Assembly: GCF_000275845.1 (NCBI RefSeq)
Contig: NW_006766889.1
Location: forward strand, 1,351,058-1,415,057
Reading direction: 5' to 3'
Origin: Dichomitus squalens LYAD-421 SS1
Taxonomy: Eukaryota; Basidiomycota; Agaricomycetes; Polyporales; Polyporaceae
DNA length: 64,000 nt
Shown here: one piece after another, positions 1-11,172 of the stretch
Position numbering within the stretch: position 1 is the stretch's first letter
How the letters are laid out: each line of letters opens with the position of its first letter
The notes under the pieces: generated by a model
Databases searched by the model: none
Told to the model about the DNA's origin: nothing
What the model saw: the letters and a program-made list of their open reading frames with translations, nothing else
Position numbers and translations under genes: made by a program

Positions 1-600
1 GTCACGGACGTTGGACAGACGCCCCTTTTTGCCGCCCATTCCCTTTCCTTTGACGCCCACCTTCCATTTCCGGACCGTTTCCTTTCCTAGCTCATCCCAG
101 TTTGGACACTGTAGATACGTTCCCGTGATCGCCATGCCCTTGCCTTTTCTTTCTCGCCCTTTGTTCCCCCTTTGTCATCTTCACTGCCTCGCTCTCGCGC
201 CTTGTCCTTGGTTGCTAAGCAGCCCCTCTAGTATATAAGGACCCCCCTAGGCGCTCCCTAGTCCCCATCTCGACCTCTTGGTCATTGGGACTAGGTGAGT
301 GACCATAGCGTTGTATCTCTCTCCGATTGCTAATGTATAACTTGGTCATTGGGACTAGTCTGTCGCTGCTTGCGTGAAGGCTAGCTTTCGTCGGTCTCGT
401 GCCTTCGTGCCGACCGCCGCTCTGCCCCGTCGAGTTTTCTGATACGTTTATCCCTCTCTCCCTCGCTTTTCCCCCTTTCGGCTCCTCGCCGCTCGCCTAC
501 GGGGTCGTCGCCGAACGTCGACCCGGGTCTACGCGCCTAGTCGCCGCGACACCCATCTGATAAGCCATAGCTATCGGTATACATACTACTAGATACATGT
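1..600. repeat. Possible LTR fragment of a retrotransposon, cut by the window edge
   Basis: No gene is supported here. A TATATAA box lies at 232-238. It is followed by a 9-bp inverted repeat (CCTAGTCCC 257-265 and GGGACTAGG 287-295) able to form a hairpin. An exact 18-bp direct repeat (cttggtcattgggactag) occurs at 277-294 and 341-358. A TATA box followed by a structured transcript start resembles the U3/R part of a fungal LTR. No second LTR, primer-binding site or target duplication is visible, so the LTR reading is an inference. It could also be an ordinary promoter and leader of a gene lying outside the window. Confidence 0.3.
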
Positions 601-914
601 ACGAGTTCAGGGCGCTTGTCTCCTCCGGATTTCACGGATACTCCGCCCCTGTAACTCTAACTCGCGCAGAAATCCTCGGAAGTGTCGCCACGTGACAAAA
701 TACCGGTGACTCGTAACTCCAACTCTTTGCCGAACAGGCCCTGAATCAAACCGCATCTCTCCTCTAAAATTGTGACACAGGTTTGCGCGCCTCTGACAAA
801 TGAGGGTCATCGGGGATCCTGGACCTGGTCGAGCTGTGTTGAAGCTGTTCGGACGACGCCCATATCAGCCAGCAATGAACAATACCATCGTATCTCAACG
901 TTAGCGTCGAGTCA

Positions 915-1654
915 GTGCGAATACCGATACTATCCCACGCACGAACTTGCAAAGGATTTGGAAGTTACACCCCCCTATACGAGGCTCTCTTGCCCCGTTG
1001 GCATTCAAAATTTCTAAGCAGGTGTGAATATGTCCCATTGACCTTGCTGCAAATTCTCGAAAGATCTGAGTAAGGGGATGGAGGTACGGCATGCTTCCGG
1101 TGAGCAAAACTCGTCGAACCCGCGAGTTCGCAACGTAATGCAAAGCATCAGTAACGTGCAGTCACAGCGGCATATTTGAGCTCCGCTCGGCATCATAATC
1201 TGTGCCAGTCAACATCCGCGTATATCCTCCGCTCGCTTATTACCGGAGTTTGAACCCGTCACCTCCTCGCTCTCTTTGTCACGCCCTTGATTGTATTGTA
1301 CAGTTGTACTTCTCCTCGCCACTGAATCAAGAATCGGGTGACCTGTGTCAGTATTATGGTTGTTTTTTAACTAATTTTTGGATTTTTGGATGTTTTGAAG
1401 GCATAGATCAAGAGAGATCTACATAGTAAGGACCAGAAGCGCTCTTACACATAAGCCCGATAGACACCACTTCTCGGGTATGCTCCCTTTCGCTCATCCC
1501 TTGGCCACCAAAATTTGAACAGTGTGATGATTATATGTCATATACACATGTACCAAAAATGAAGCCAAACGGACAGGAGGTCGTACTTGAAATCGTGTTT
1601 TGCACCACCGTGCAACATTTGCAAGTTCGTGCGTGGGATAGTAAGGTATTGCAC
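915..1654. repeat. Long imperfect inverted repeat (arms about 120 bp, loop about 500 bp)
   Basis: The left arm runs 915-1035 and the right arm 1533-1654 in reverse orientation. The core is 25 bp and exact: 929-953 is the reverse complement of 1618-1642. The outer ends read GTGC(G)AATACC in both arms, and similarity continues inward with mismatches and small gaps. The loop has no coding region I can support. The structure could be a foldback or MITE-like transposon remnant, or two inverted copies of a dispersed repeat. I find no clean target-site duplication. Confidence 0.6.
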
Positions 1655-1817
1655 ACAAACACCCAAGGTGCATCGGTGGGTGAGGGTTCAAGCTGAAGCT
1701 GTCCGCTTAACACTACGTCAAAGACATGCAAGAAATGCGATAGTCCATGAGAAGGTGTCACTACAATACAAGATCACTCCAGACTACAACAGACATGAAA
1801 CGTGCGACGTCATTTTC

Positions 1818-3315
1818 TCATGAGAGCTCGGCAAAGCCGACAGCATTTTCGTCAACAGAGAAGACGGTGTAGACATTCTTGAAAAGACTATAGGACAACC
1901 GTTTTAGGGATCGCGTCCACAAGGAGTAAGACTTGAGATAACTTACGTGTCGCCGAGGAGCCAGACGTTGCTGCCAAGGCCGAGGTCGCCGCCAGAGATG
2001 GCACCAACACACTCGCCAGATCCGCTCTCGGTCTCACCAAGGCTAAGGCTACACATTGCAAATCTCAGCGATCTGTGTCAGTTGCACAACTCAACCAAGA
2101 CGTACTTGTCTGCGCTGATAGCCCAGTCCTTGCCGCCCCAGCTGAACGAGACCTCAGGCGCAGAGTCACAAGGGTAGGAGTAGAGACCCTGCGAAGAGTC
2201 GTACACCTTCGAGCCGGAGACGGCTGACCAGAACTTCTTAGCAGCGGACGTGGGCGCGGTGATAATCGTCGAGCCCGAGTCGATGACGGTTTCGAAGTTG
2301 GAAGCCTCAGTCTTTCCGTTTACAGACACGGATGCGCCGCCGATCTGCCAGAAGCCGTCGTCGCTGGAGAGGTCGTGGTACTCGATGTCACCTGAGTAGA
2401 GGTCCTTGTTCGTGCCACCGATGAAAAGCTCCGAACCGGAGGAGGCGAGCTTGAAAGCGAAGACGCCCTGATCGACGACGCCCTGGTCGACGGCGGTGAA
2501 GAAGAAGGGGTCGTGGCCGAGGTTGGAGATTGAGGCAAAGCCGAGACCGAGGAGGCCGTCGGCAGGATCCGACTGGAACTCGGACGACTCCTTCGTAACG
2601 GCAGCAAGGTACTGGCCGGTGACGGTGACGCCGCCGACAGTCACTGCAGAAAACGTGCGTTACTAATTACAGTAGTGCTGCCAACGAGATGGCGACGTAC
2701 CAGTGTCGGTGTAGGGCGTACCGGAAGCAGTTGAGCCATCGCCATAGCTGATGGAGAATGAACCGCTCTTCTTGCTACTGTCGGACGAGGAGCTGGCCTT
2801 GTACTTGGCGTGGCTACCGCAGGTCGTGCATGAAGAGGAGGGAACCCAGAGATCTGACGAGCCAGTGTCGAAGTCTACAGTGAAGCTCTGGGCAGGGCTA
2901 CCGATGGTGATCTTCCCGGTCCACTCGAGGTCGTCTTCCTGATCAGTGAGCTTTACAGCGCCACGCTTCTGGAAGGACTCGGGGACGGTTGCCAGGGGCT
3001 TGATCTCAGCACCCTCAGGGAACGCCTGACGGCCGACGTTCTTCTCGAGGTTGATGAGGTTCTGGCGGTGCTTGCTAAAAATCAAACGGCGTGATCAGTC
3101 ACTGTGGGCAACGGATGGCATTCAATGACTTACTTTTTCAGCTTCACGATCTCACGAACTGCAGCTTCATGGTTGAACGTGCCATCCGCGTTCTTCAGGC
3201 TGCCACGCTTCTGGAGGGGGATCCGGATACCAGAGGGAGCGGGCTCGCGAGCAATGGGGCTCGCAGAAGCGACGAGCGCGAGAGCAACAGTGAGGAGGGT
3301 AGCCTTGCAGAACAT
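1818..3315 (-). CDS. Secreted aspartic peptidase (A1 family, polyporopepsin-like)
   Basis: Pepsin-type acid endoprotease, expected to be secreted and self-activated at low pH. The start is the ATG at 3315-3313, which opens a signal peptide (MFCKATLLTVALALVASAS) and a propeptide with a Lys-Arg site (LQKRGS). The next exon has a second KRG and the mature N-terminus. The catalytic motifs are DTGSSDLW in the first lobe and DSGST in the second. The flap sequence ISYGDGS is present. About five exons are joined by GT-AG introns near 3130-3075, 2700-2645, 2098-2050 and 1947-1890. The last exon ends VDENAVGFAELS with a TGA at 1820-1818. Length and motif order fit basidiomycete polyporopepsins. A TATA box lies about 100 bp upstream. 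I see no defect in the gene. Confidence 0.92.
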
Positions 3316-3413
3316 GACTGGACTGATGCGGGGCAAGTCGTGGAACCTGAGAGGAAGGTGTGGAGGCTGAGAGCAGGAGTGAACCTGATGCTGAACGGCA
3401 GACGAGCGGACGA

Positions 3414-3421
3414 CTTTTATA
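3414..3421 (-). promoter_or_regulatory. TATA box of the aspartic peptidase gene
   Basis: On the minus strand this reads TATAAAAG, about 100 bp upstream of the peptidase start codon. That is the usual position for a fungal TATA element of a strongly expressed secreted enzyme. Confidence 0.6.
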
Positions 3422-5375
3422 CTGAGACCCCATATTCGAGAAAAAGCTCAGAATCACGGTTGGCAGTCGTCGGTTCGTGCTGTGGTCCGACGGCACACAT
3501 GGCGTCGTGGGGTATTACGGAGACGACATGGCTGGATACGCAGGCCGTGATGGGGGTATCCCTCGGTTGCCTGCTGAGGCCGATCGTTCATACTTCCGGG
3601 CGTTGATGGTGCTTCTATCACAGCGAACACTGAGCAAAAGGGTGCACAGTCAGCTATGCGGCCCTTCGACAAGCTTGCATCTAGACACATGGGGTGCGCG
3701 TTTAGTACAATGGCCATGCGCGCATGCAGGATTATTTTTAGCCTCACAGCGGATTCCATCGACGCTCACCGGGGGAACCGAGTCCGCAGACGTGATGAAC
3801 TTATGATCCCCGCGTGCTCGCTCTCTATAATTATATGATGCAGCGTGCTCGCTGTCAGCGAAAGAACGATTGCATAAGAAGAGCGCGATTGCGTACTGAG
3901 AGAGCGACAACGTTTGACACTCTCGCGGATTGCCGATGCGGCGCTGCGGGTGGGTCAATATGATTCAAGGAAACGCGATGCTACATACTCACAGTCCCAA
4001 CGAGAGCTTTTTGCGCTCTGATGAGCTTGTCTCCCGCAAAGCGGGTAAGTATGTACACAGGACGATGTCAGGTAGAAAGGCTGTCGTCGTTGTAGCAGGA
4101 GATACGTCGGGCGTATGTTGGGCGCTCCCCACGATGCTACGACCCTTCTATTCGGAGCTGGCAGTTCTCACACAGGATCTTGCGGCTCTGCTCGCCGAAA
4201 ACAGCTCTTTGATTATTACGAGGGTGACCTGCGTTGAGTCCAAACACTCAATGTGACCCTAGGTGACGGTCTGCTATGACACGCACTGCGCAAGTCGCAT
4301 TCAAGTTCACTTATCTTGAATCACTCACATGTCCAAATTGGCTGAGGACCATAAACGGCCGGACGACTTCAACACATTCCTCCGGCTGATAGCAAAAGCA
4401 AAAGGGCATCTGCGCCGAGTCAAGACAGGCCAAGCCGCCGCAGTGGAGACGTATTGGATAGACTTCTCGAGATTATTCCATGAAATTATTGACCTTCCGC
4501 AAGTATTTCGCTAGCGGTTTCTGACTGGTGAGGTTAATAGCACGTCCCCACGGCCATTTCGACCGCCTCGCGACCTTGAAGGGAATATAACCCGCGCAAG
4601 CACCAATAGTACTCTCATGATCAAGAGGCGCTAGCTACACGCCTTGAGTGCTCTTACATTTGATGCGAACAAGGCCCCTAGAAGAACTTATTGTAGATTC
4701 CTGGGACCAAGCGGGGACGTTGGCAACGAACTTCCAATGCCAAACCGTTCGATTTTTTGGAGGCATCGTTCATAAACAGTAGTATCACCGTTCAGAACGT
4801 CATATAATTCTAGAATGGCAAAGCCTTGCCGTTGCAATGCCTAGCATGACGTCTAAGACGGTTGTTGCATCGTTGCAATTGGCTGCTACTTCTTGCACTA
4901 CTGCGACTTACAGATTTGGCAACGAAGGACATATCGCGATCGAAAGTGCGCAATGGTTCTCCTTCGATTTCCCTGAACATTTCTTTGTTACCTGGAACCG
5001 CCTTAGTCGGTAGAACCTGTCCGAGACCCTGAGCGAAGCCCGACAAATGTAGACTCAATGCATTCTCAGGAAAGCGCATGCATATGGCTTGATATCGGAA
5101 AGAGCTACACCGGTACAATCAGAACGTACACTAGGATAGCAGGGAGAATGGAAGCAAGGCGCGGCCAAAGAACAGTCCCATTGAAAGACATCTGAACAAC
5201 TGACGGGGAAAGGTAGAGAGTCAGCAACGCTGTACCCGGCGACCAGGGACAGATGGTTACGCCTCAGGCCGATTGACACCGCTCGCAGGGGGGCAAAAAA
5301 CCGAGGCCCTGCGGGCCACCACCCTCCAGGTTGAAGAGACGTTACTCACTGTATGTACGTTAACCGCCCACACAT
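3422..5375. other. Intergenic region, no supported gene
   Basis: Only short open frames with no recognisable motif or conserved splice pattern are present (for example 3930-4256 and 4329-4514 on the plus strand). The left part is the peptidase promoter. A short repeat (gcgtgctcgct) appears twice near 3812 and 3843. I see no RNA gene or mobile element. Confidence 0.5.
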
Positions 5376-6599
5376 TCACCTCGGTGCAGCCCTAGAGCTG
5401 CTCCTAGCGGTCCCCTCCTCCAGTCTCGACAACGTCTCCTCGAGGATGAGTGCCCGATCGGCGTCCAGCCGCGCTTCCCACTCGGAATCCGTACTCACGT
5501 AGCTCTTCGGGCGGTCCTGCTCATCCTCCCCACCCTCCCCGCTACGGTTTGCCCGACTTCGCTCACTCCGGCCCACGCTGAGCGAGCTCTGCACCGACCC
5601 GTTACTCCTGGGCCGCTGGGCCCTCAAGGCATCGCTTAAGAAGCCCTGAAGGAGCAGCGTGCTCCCGCGTGTGTTGCCGTACGCGGGGGGCGGGGGGATG
5701 GCGATTATGTTGTCCTCGACGTCGCCGGTGCCCAACCCCGACTGCGCGAGCGCCGCGGCGTATGTCGGGAGCGGTGGACGGTTCCAGGGTGCGAACGCGA
5801 TGGCCATGTCGCGCTCCTGCGACGCCCGCGTCCGCGCGCTGGGCAGAATCTCGCCCGGGTGGACGTGCCCGTAACGCTCGGCGCGCAGGCGGAAGAGGGT
5901 GCGCTCGAGGAAGATGAGTTCGGCGAGGCAGACGATGCCGAAGGCGACGTGAATGAATATCTGCGCGGACGTCGAGCTGAACACATTTGTCTGCGTGCTG
6001 TCCCCGCTCCCGTCCGAGTCACTTGAACCAGAGGACGAGCTCGATCCCGTTTTGTGCATCCGCTGCACGGTGAGAACCCAGCCAGCGATTGTGCCGCCGA
6101 ACAGCGCGAGCTGGAAAAGGAAGATAGCGAGGGTGGTCACGCGCAGACCGAAGTACGTCGGTATCCGTTTTGGCTTGAAGAACGAGATGATGCTCCGCTT
6201 GCCAGTCGTGTTCGCGGTGTTCGTCGACTCCGCCCGGGAAGGTGAGCGCGGGGGCTGCTCGTCTGGTGGCGGGCTGAGCTCGGAGGACGACGGGGGGATT
6301 TCCCTGTCTGCCGGATGTCGCTCGGGGAGGGAGGTTGTTGAAGAACTTGCCTGACCCTCGTCCAACGGCACATCGTGAAGACCCTCCTGAAAGCCTATCT
6401 CCCCGCGCTTCCTCGGCAAGGGTCCTGCCTGCGGCCGTGGAGGCTCGTCCGCTACTGGGGATCCCGTTCCATTCACATCCTGCACCCGGGCCTCCTCAGT
6501 GGCCGTCGGAGAGGTCACCGTCGTCGTCGTTGTCACCAGCACTGTCGGCAGTTCGGCCAGCGGATCGGAGGCGGCATTAAGAGAGACGCTCGACGCCAT
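5376..6599 (-). CDS. Two-span membrane protein of unknown function with proline-rich PPPPAYG motif
   Basis: A single 407-residue open frame with an ATG at 6599. I do not recognise the family. Residues 1-130 are low-complexity and rich in Ser, Thr and Pro. A hydrophobic segment near 150-172 (LAIFLFQLALFGGTIAGWVL) is followed by a Ser/Gly/Asp-rich loop. A second hydrophobic segment lies near 212-228 (IFIHVAFGIVCLAELIFLE). The C-terminal half is hydrophilic. It carries a PPPPAYG stretch, which is a possible binding site for WW domains such as those of Rsp5/Nedd4 ligases, and it ends in an acidic, Arg-rich tail. The layout suggests a membrane adaptor or sensor with both tails in the cytosol. That role is inference. 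No intron is needed. Confidence 0.75.
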   Translation of the reverse strand: MASSVSLNAASDPLAELPTVLVTTTTTVTSPTATEEARVQDVNGTGSPVADEPPRPQAGPLPRKRGEIGFQEGLHDVPLDEGQASSSTTSLPERHPADREIPPSSSELSPPPDEQPPRSPSRAESTNTANTTGKRSIISFFKPKRIPTYFGLRVTTLAIFLFQLALFGGTIAGWVLTVQRMHKTGSSSSSGSSDSDGSGDSTQTNVFSSTSAQIFIHVAFGIVCLAELIFLERTLFRLRAERYGHVHPGEILPSARTRASQERDMAIAFAPWNRPPLPTYAAALAQSGLGTGDVEDNIIAIPPPPAYGNTRGSTLLLQGFLSDALRAQRPRSNGSVQSSLSVGRSERSRANRSGEGGEDEQDRPKSYVSTDSEWEARLDADRALILEETLSRLEEGTARSSSRAAPR

Positions 6600-7010
6600 C
6601 GCCTGCTATAAGAAACGAGCGGAAATTATGCTTGCGTCTGGCTCTGCCGACGCTGCAGCATACAAGAAAACGAGCAGACGAGAACAATGGTATGAAAGGA
6701 GAGCGAGAAAGAGAAAGGCTGCGACGTCCAAGGATCCCCCATCATAATTACTAGATCTGCCCGGCGTATCCAGGGACAGCTCAAATCGCAGTTAACAATC
6801 AGACGCACCATCCCCCGCGCTGATTGGTTCCCCTTTTCCCCCGCAGTCATTGGACGGCCTGTAGCGTTACTCCCGCCACAACCTGTTCAGTAGCACCGGT
6901 ATTCGCAGCATGTCTTGCCAGCGGCCAATCCATCAACGATGATCAACCCCAGTATGTACTTAGACCGTCGAATCCAAACACCCGTATCGCATTCAACAAG
7001 CCCTGTCCAA
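6600..7010. other. Intergenic region (promoter of the membrane-protein gene)
   Basis: This 411-bp stretch lies between the start of the membrane-protein gene and the stop of the dynactin gene, both on the minus strand. It must hold the promoter of the former and the 3' end of the latter. No clear TATA box or other motif is seen. Confidence 0.5.
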
Positions 7011-8935
7011 CTACAGATCCGCAGTGAGCTTAGGCTCTTCACGATACATGATAGAGCCCAAGTCGACGACAGTGTAGAACGAAAAGTTCTTCATCTCTGG
7101 TGCCTTGTTCGTCCCATGTGACCGCGAGGGCGTCCCGACCTCAACCTCTTCTGACGGCTCGGGGTCGTCTGACCGATACGTGTACGAAACCAACATGTTG
7201 AACTGTCCGCGTCGGCATCCACCAGCATTAGCCAGACGTCTTGTAGGTTTCCCAGAAGGCTGAAGGAACGGTAACTCACCTTGACGTCCCCACGCGCTTC
7301 CTTCGGAATAAGCACTTCTCCACTGACGATAGTGACGTTCGCCCGCTTGTCTACGATTCCCACCGAACGTGACTTGCCTCTTCCGTCCTTCCCCTTCTTC
7401 CCGCGTGCGTCCAAGAGCTCCACCCCGTCCTCGTCCAGGAACATGCCCTCATCCTCGTCGTCGTACTCCCATGCCTCTGCGAACGCCCCCACGGGGAACG
7501 CAGCGCTCGGCAGCTGAATCTGGAACGTGCTCCTGCGCGCGCGCTCAGCCGCCTCAGCATCCTCTGTCATGTGGGCGGGGACCACCGCCTTTGCGAGCCG
7601 TATCTGTATCGGGTCGTAGAGCGGGTTCGTGAACGCGAGGTGAAACGAGTACGAGTGACCCGCGATGAGCGCGCCCGCGGTCTGCTGCTCCTCGGCCGCA
7701 GCGGCAGCAGAGACCGACTTGGCCGACGAGCGTTTCATCATCTCGAGCGCGGCCTGCGCGTGAGGCAGGGTGACAGCGATGGCTGGCAGGTAGTTGGCAG
7801 CGACGAGCTTGATCTTGAACCTAGTGGACTGTGCCTTCTGTTCCGGCTTGATGAGGATGTGGCGGCAGCTGGGACAGCGCTTCGACTTCTTCGACTGCAG
7901 GGGTATTCGGAGCGGTTTGAGATCACTTCGCGCGCATGCCCATTAGTTTCCCCCAGATTTTGGTAGACACGCTGCTCACCTGGCGCGGAGCGGTGTCACC
8001 CAGCTGTTCGACCATCTCTGCTCTAATGATGCAACCTCGCCCACCGTCTCGAGATGCCTCAACAACTCTACATCTACCTCCCCGCTGAGCGCGGCTGCGT
8101 GCCCCACCTCCACTCTGCTCTTGTAGTCCGGGTATTCTTGCCTGTGTGCGGCCTTGTCGCGACCGATGCGAGAGCGTGAGAGGGGGTTGTACTTGCCTAC
8201 CCCAGGAATGTCACGCGCGAGCGCGGACGAGGCTGCGGCTGTGATAGGGTTCGTATGGACGTGATGTGAGGATGCGCTGGGGAGGGCGGTAGAGGAAGAG
8301 GATGCACGTAGGAAGGGCTCAAAGTGTTCCTTCAGACGCTCGAACTCGAGCGATTCCGGTGCGGAGTCCTCAAACTTCTGTAATTGTGCTGGGTTGGGGT
8401 GGGTATATGCGCCTTTAGGTATGTGAGACTCAAGAAATCTCACCTGCGAGACCTGTTGGCTTCTCAAATGTGATATCTACTTCGGCCGAATCCCATCGGC
8501 AGTGATTGCAGTAGAGAAAGAAAGGAGGCTCGCCAAGAGTGGTCGAGACAATGGGAGACATTCTGGAATCCACGTCCTCTGGCGGGTCGGACGGGACAAC
8601 TGTGAGAGTATTCCGACAATTCGGACATAGGAAGCAGTTTCGCGCGCATCTATCGCGACGAGTCAGCCCTTCGCTGAGACCCACTAGCTCAGGAAGACAT
8701 ACCTATTCTTTTCTGCACGGACGCTAGCACTGGGGACCTCGAACAAGCAGTTGGGGCAGTAGTAGCCACTCACTTCCACCAAGACGCATCTGTTACATCT
8801 GACTGCATCACACTCCTCGCAGAAGAAGAGGTTGTGCAGGGCGTGGAAGCTGTATGAAGACGATGCCAGGTGCGGAGGTGGCGGGTAAGGCGACTCGGCC
8901 AGACATGGACAATAGTATTCAATCTTCGGGGCCAT
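7011..8935 (-). CDS. DCTN4: Dynactin subunit p62 (DCTN4 family)
   Basis: A component of the pointed-end complex of dynactin, the cofactor that links cytoplasmic dynein to cargo along microtubules. The start is the ATG at 8935, giving MAPKIEYYCPCL. The N-terminus carries several CxxC pairs typical of p62: FFCEECDAVRCNRC, YYCPNC, FLCPNC and YCNHC. A further pair, RCPSCRH, lies just after the central helical part (near 7870). The beta-rich C-terminal half ends with FSFYTVVDLGSI and a TAG at 7013-7011. Exon 1 is 8703-8935 and exon 2 starts at 8649. The splice GCA-G/CA in the third junction restores LAAQLQKFEDSAP. About five exons in all. Downstream on the same strand lies the membrane-protein gene, with no evident functional link. 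Confidence 0.88.
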
Positions 8936-11172
8936 CCTATAGTTTCAAGCCTTGTTTCAGAACTCAAGACTGAACGTGTGCGAGACCGATAGGGAGAACG
9001 CGATGGATTGAGGTCGACGAGGGTATCGCATGTAGAGCAGGTGCAGGCGCTTACATACACGATATCGCTACTTAGACAGGCTGAGCCGCTGAGGCGCAAT
9101 CAAGAAGCACTAGAGTGAACATTGCCTGAAAGCTTGCTCAACACTATCCTGACTTGCGACTGTATGTCCATCTTGCTGGTGACTTACTTATCCATGCTCA
9201 GGAGTCTGTAGGACTGACTGTCATGCACATGGTCTCCGGCAGGTCAACGTAATCTTGTCTAGTATTGTACAACGAAATATGATACATAGAGTGCGTCTTC
9301 CTTTCTATGCTCTGCTTCAGCACCTCGTTCGGCTGATGCCACTAGACGCACAGCAACTCTCGGGGGAGGTCAAATGCATTGTCGACTGACACATGAGCAA
9401 ATCAGAACCTCGTTGGGAGCAGCTTCTGTTGCCCGAGTTCCGGCACGACATCTGTAGAACGGCCCGCGGCCTACACACGGCTGCACTGTGCAGAGGGCGG
9501 GTCTCACAAATATCGATTCTTGGTGAGCGTTTTCTCCATAGATGCTTCAGGAAATGCACTTTTGTTGGCGTTGGTTCAACATACTAGTTTGCATCGAGCT
9601 CGAGCATTGCAGTCAGGGGCACTATCTCGTGCATCGCAATCACCATGCTGCCCTAGGGTGCCTGAATGAAGTACGTCTCTACCCCAGAATGTCCAGAACC
9701 CCGGGCTGTGGCACAACGGAAAGAAAAGACAAATATACGACGCAGGGACTCGAACATGAGCTTGATGGAAAGAGGAAAAAACACACGACAAGTGACCAAA
9801 ATCTAGTCACGACAGAATGGAGGAGATCTGCAAGCACTAAGCAGAGAACGTCTATGAGGATGGTGGCTTCGGAAGCGACGTTGACGAGATGGTCAGGGGC
9901 AGGAACCAACTAATGGTGAGGACAGGACGGGATTAGACAACAAGACCAGGGCGATAAGAGTGTCGTATGTAGCACAGATGAGCTTAATGCAATCCAAAGA
10001 GCAGCAAGAGTCTCCTAGATTGTTACACAGAAGATCAATTATAGCTTCATGCAGGCGAACGCACGATGATTCGTCGGTCTCGGTGGCGGGCCAGCCTGTC
10101 GGTGTCGCGGGCCGGGCTCTCACACGGTCCGACTGCAGCCGGCGGACGCCAGAAACATGTCGGTGAGGAGACAGTGTTCCGAAGTCCAGGACTTTTAAGA
10201 AAATGCTCAGAGAGTACGGCGCAAAGCCAAGACAACGTATGAAATGATGATGCAAGCACGCGCTGCACATACGGACAAAGTAGAGTAACCACACAATCCA
10301 CTATCAAAGTCGATGGAGAGCCTCCACATCTTGCGATGATCATGGTCGAGCGACGACCTATTCATAGGGATACTTAAATACCTGCGAGTCTACAGCACAA
10401 TCTATCTATAATCGTTAGCGTCTACAGCGAACCTACGAAGAATCTACTACAGCGAGAAACATGGGCTTCGACGTCCTCTACGCGGGAGAAGCATCCAGAG
10501 GTGGGGGGAGGGGGCCAGGTCACGGAACACGGCGAAATAGAATAGAGAACCGCCGCCGCCGTGTCCGGGTATCCTCCCAGGGCTCTACGGGTTACAAGAA
10601 TAAACGTGCGGGCGGAGCAGCGTCTGTAGAGTCTAAGCGACAATGCGTGATGGGACAGGTCCGAGTCCAGGCGGCGAGACGGTACGTCAAACGGGCGCGC
10701 GAGCAGTCGTGAGCACGGGATTAGCGTCGCGGGGGCGGGGATAACATTAGTCGTGAGATTTAGAAGCCGGGCGCGAAGAATGGATGTGGGTAGGTGGGAT
10801 GTATGAATAGCGGTGGTGATACATGGGAGCGAATAACCTGCAGAGTGGTGGGATCTATAGCTGGCATGAGAAGAGATGATGATGGAAATGGGTGAATTGA
10901 ACGTAGAGTAGGAGCGGAGCCAACGGCTCGTCCTGGGTATCGTCCGAGACTCGTAGCGCGAATGTGCCAGACCAGAAACAGTAGCACTAGCGTACAACAC
11001 GCCGCGTTGCTTCTTCTAGCGCCCACCAGGTGGGCCTGATCGCGAGCATTCTTCGTCGGCGAAGCCAGAACTTCCACAAATTCTCTCGCGGGACCCGAGA
11101 CGCGTTCTCGTCGGGTCTGGCACTGGCACCACACTGCTCCGCGCCGGGGCCGGGGCCGGGGCCTAAGCTTAC
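8936..11172. other. Intergenic region, no supported gene
   Basis: About 2.2 kb between the dynactin gene start and the cre1 stop. Open frames on both strands are short, overlap each other and lack recognisable domains. The right end should hold the 3' untranslated region of cre1. I see no RNA gene or repeat of note. Confidence 0.45.

Noticed and set aside
9725..9760. Possible minus-strand tRNA (ttcgagtccctg)
   Set aside because: No T-stem pairing and no cloverleaf upstream.
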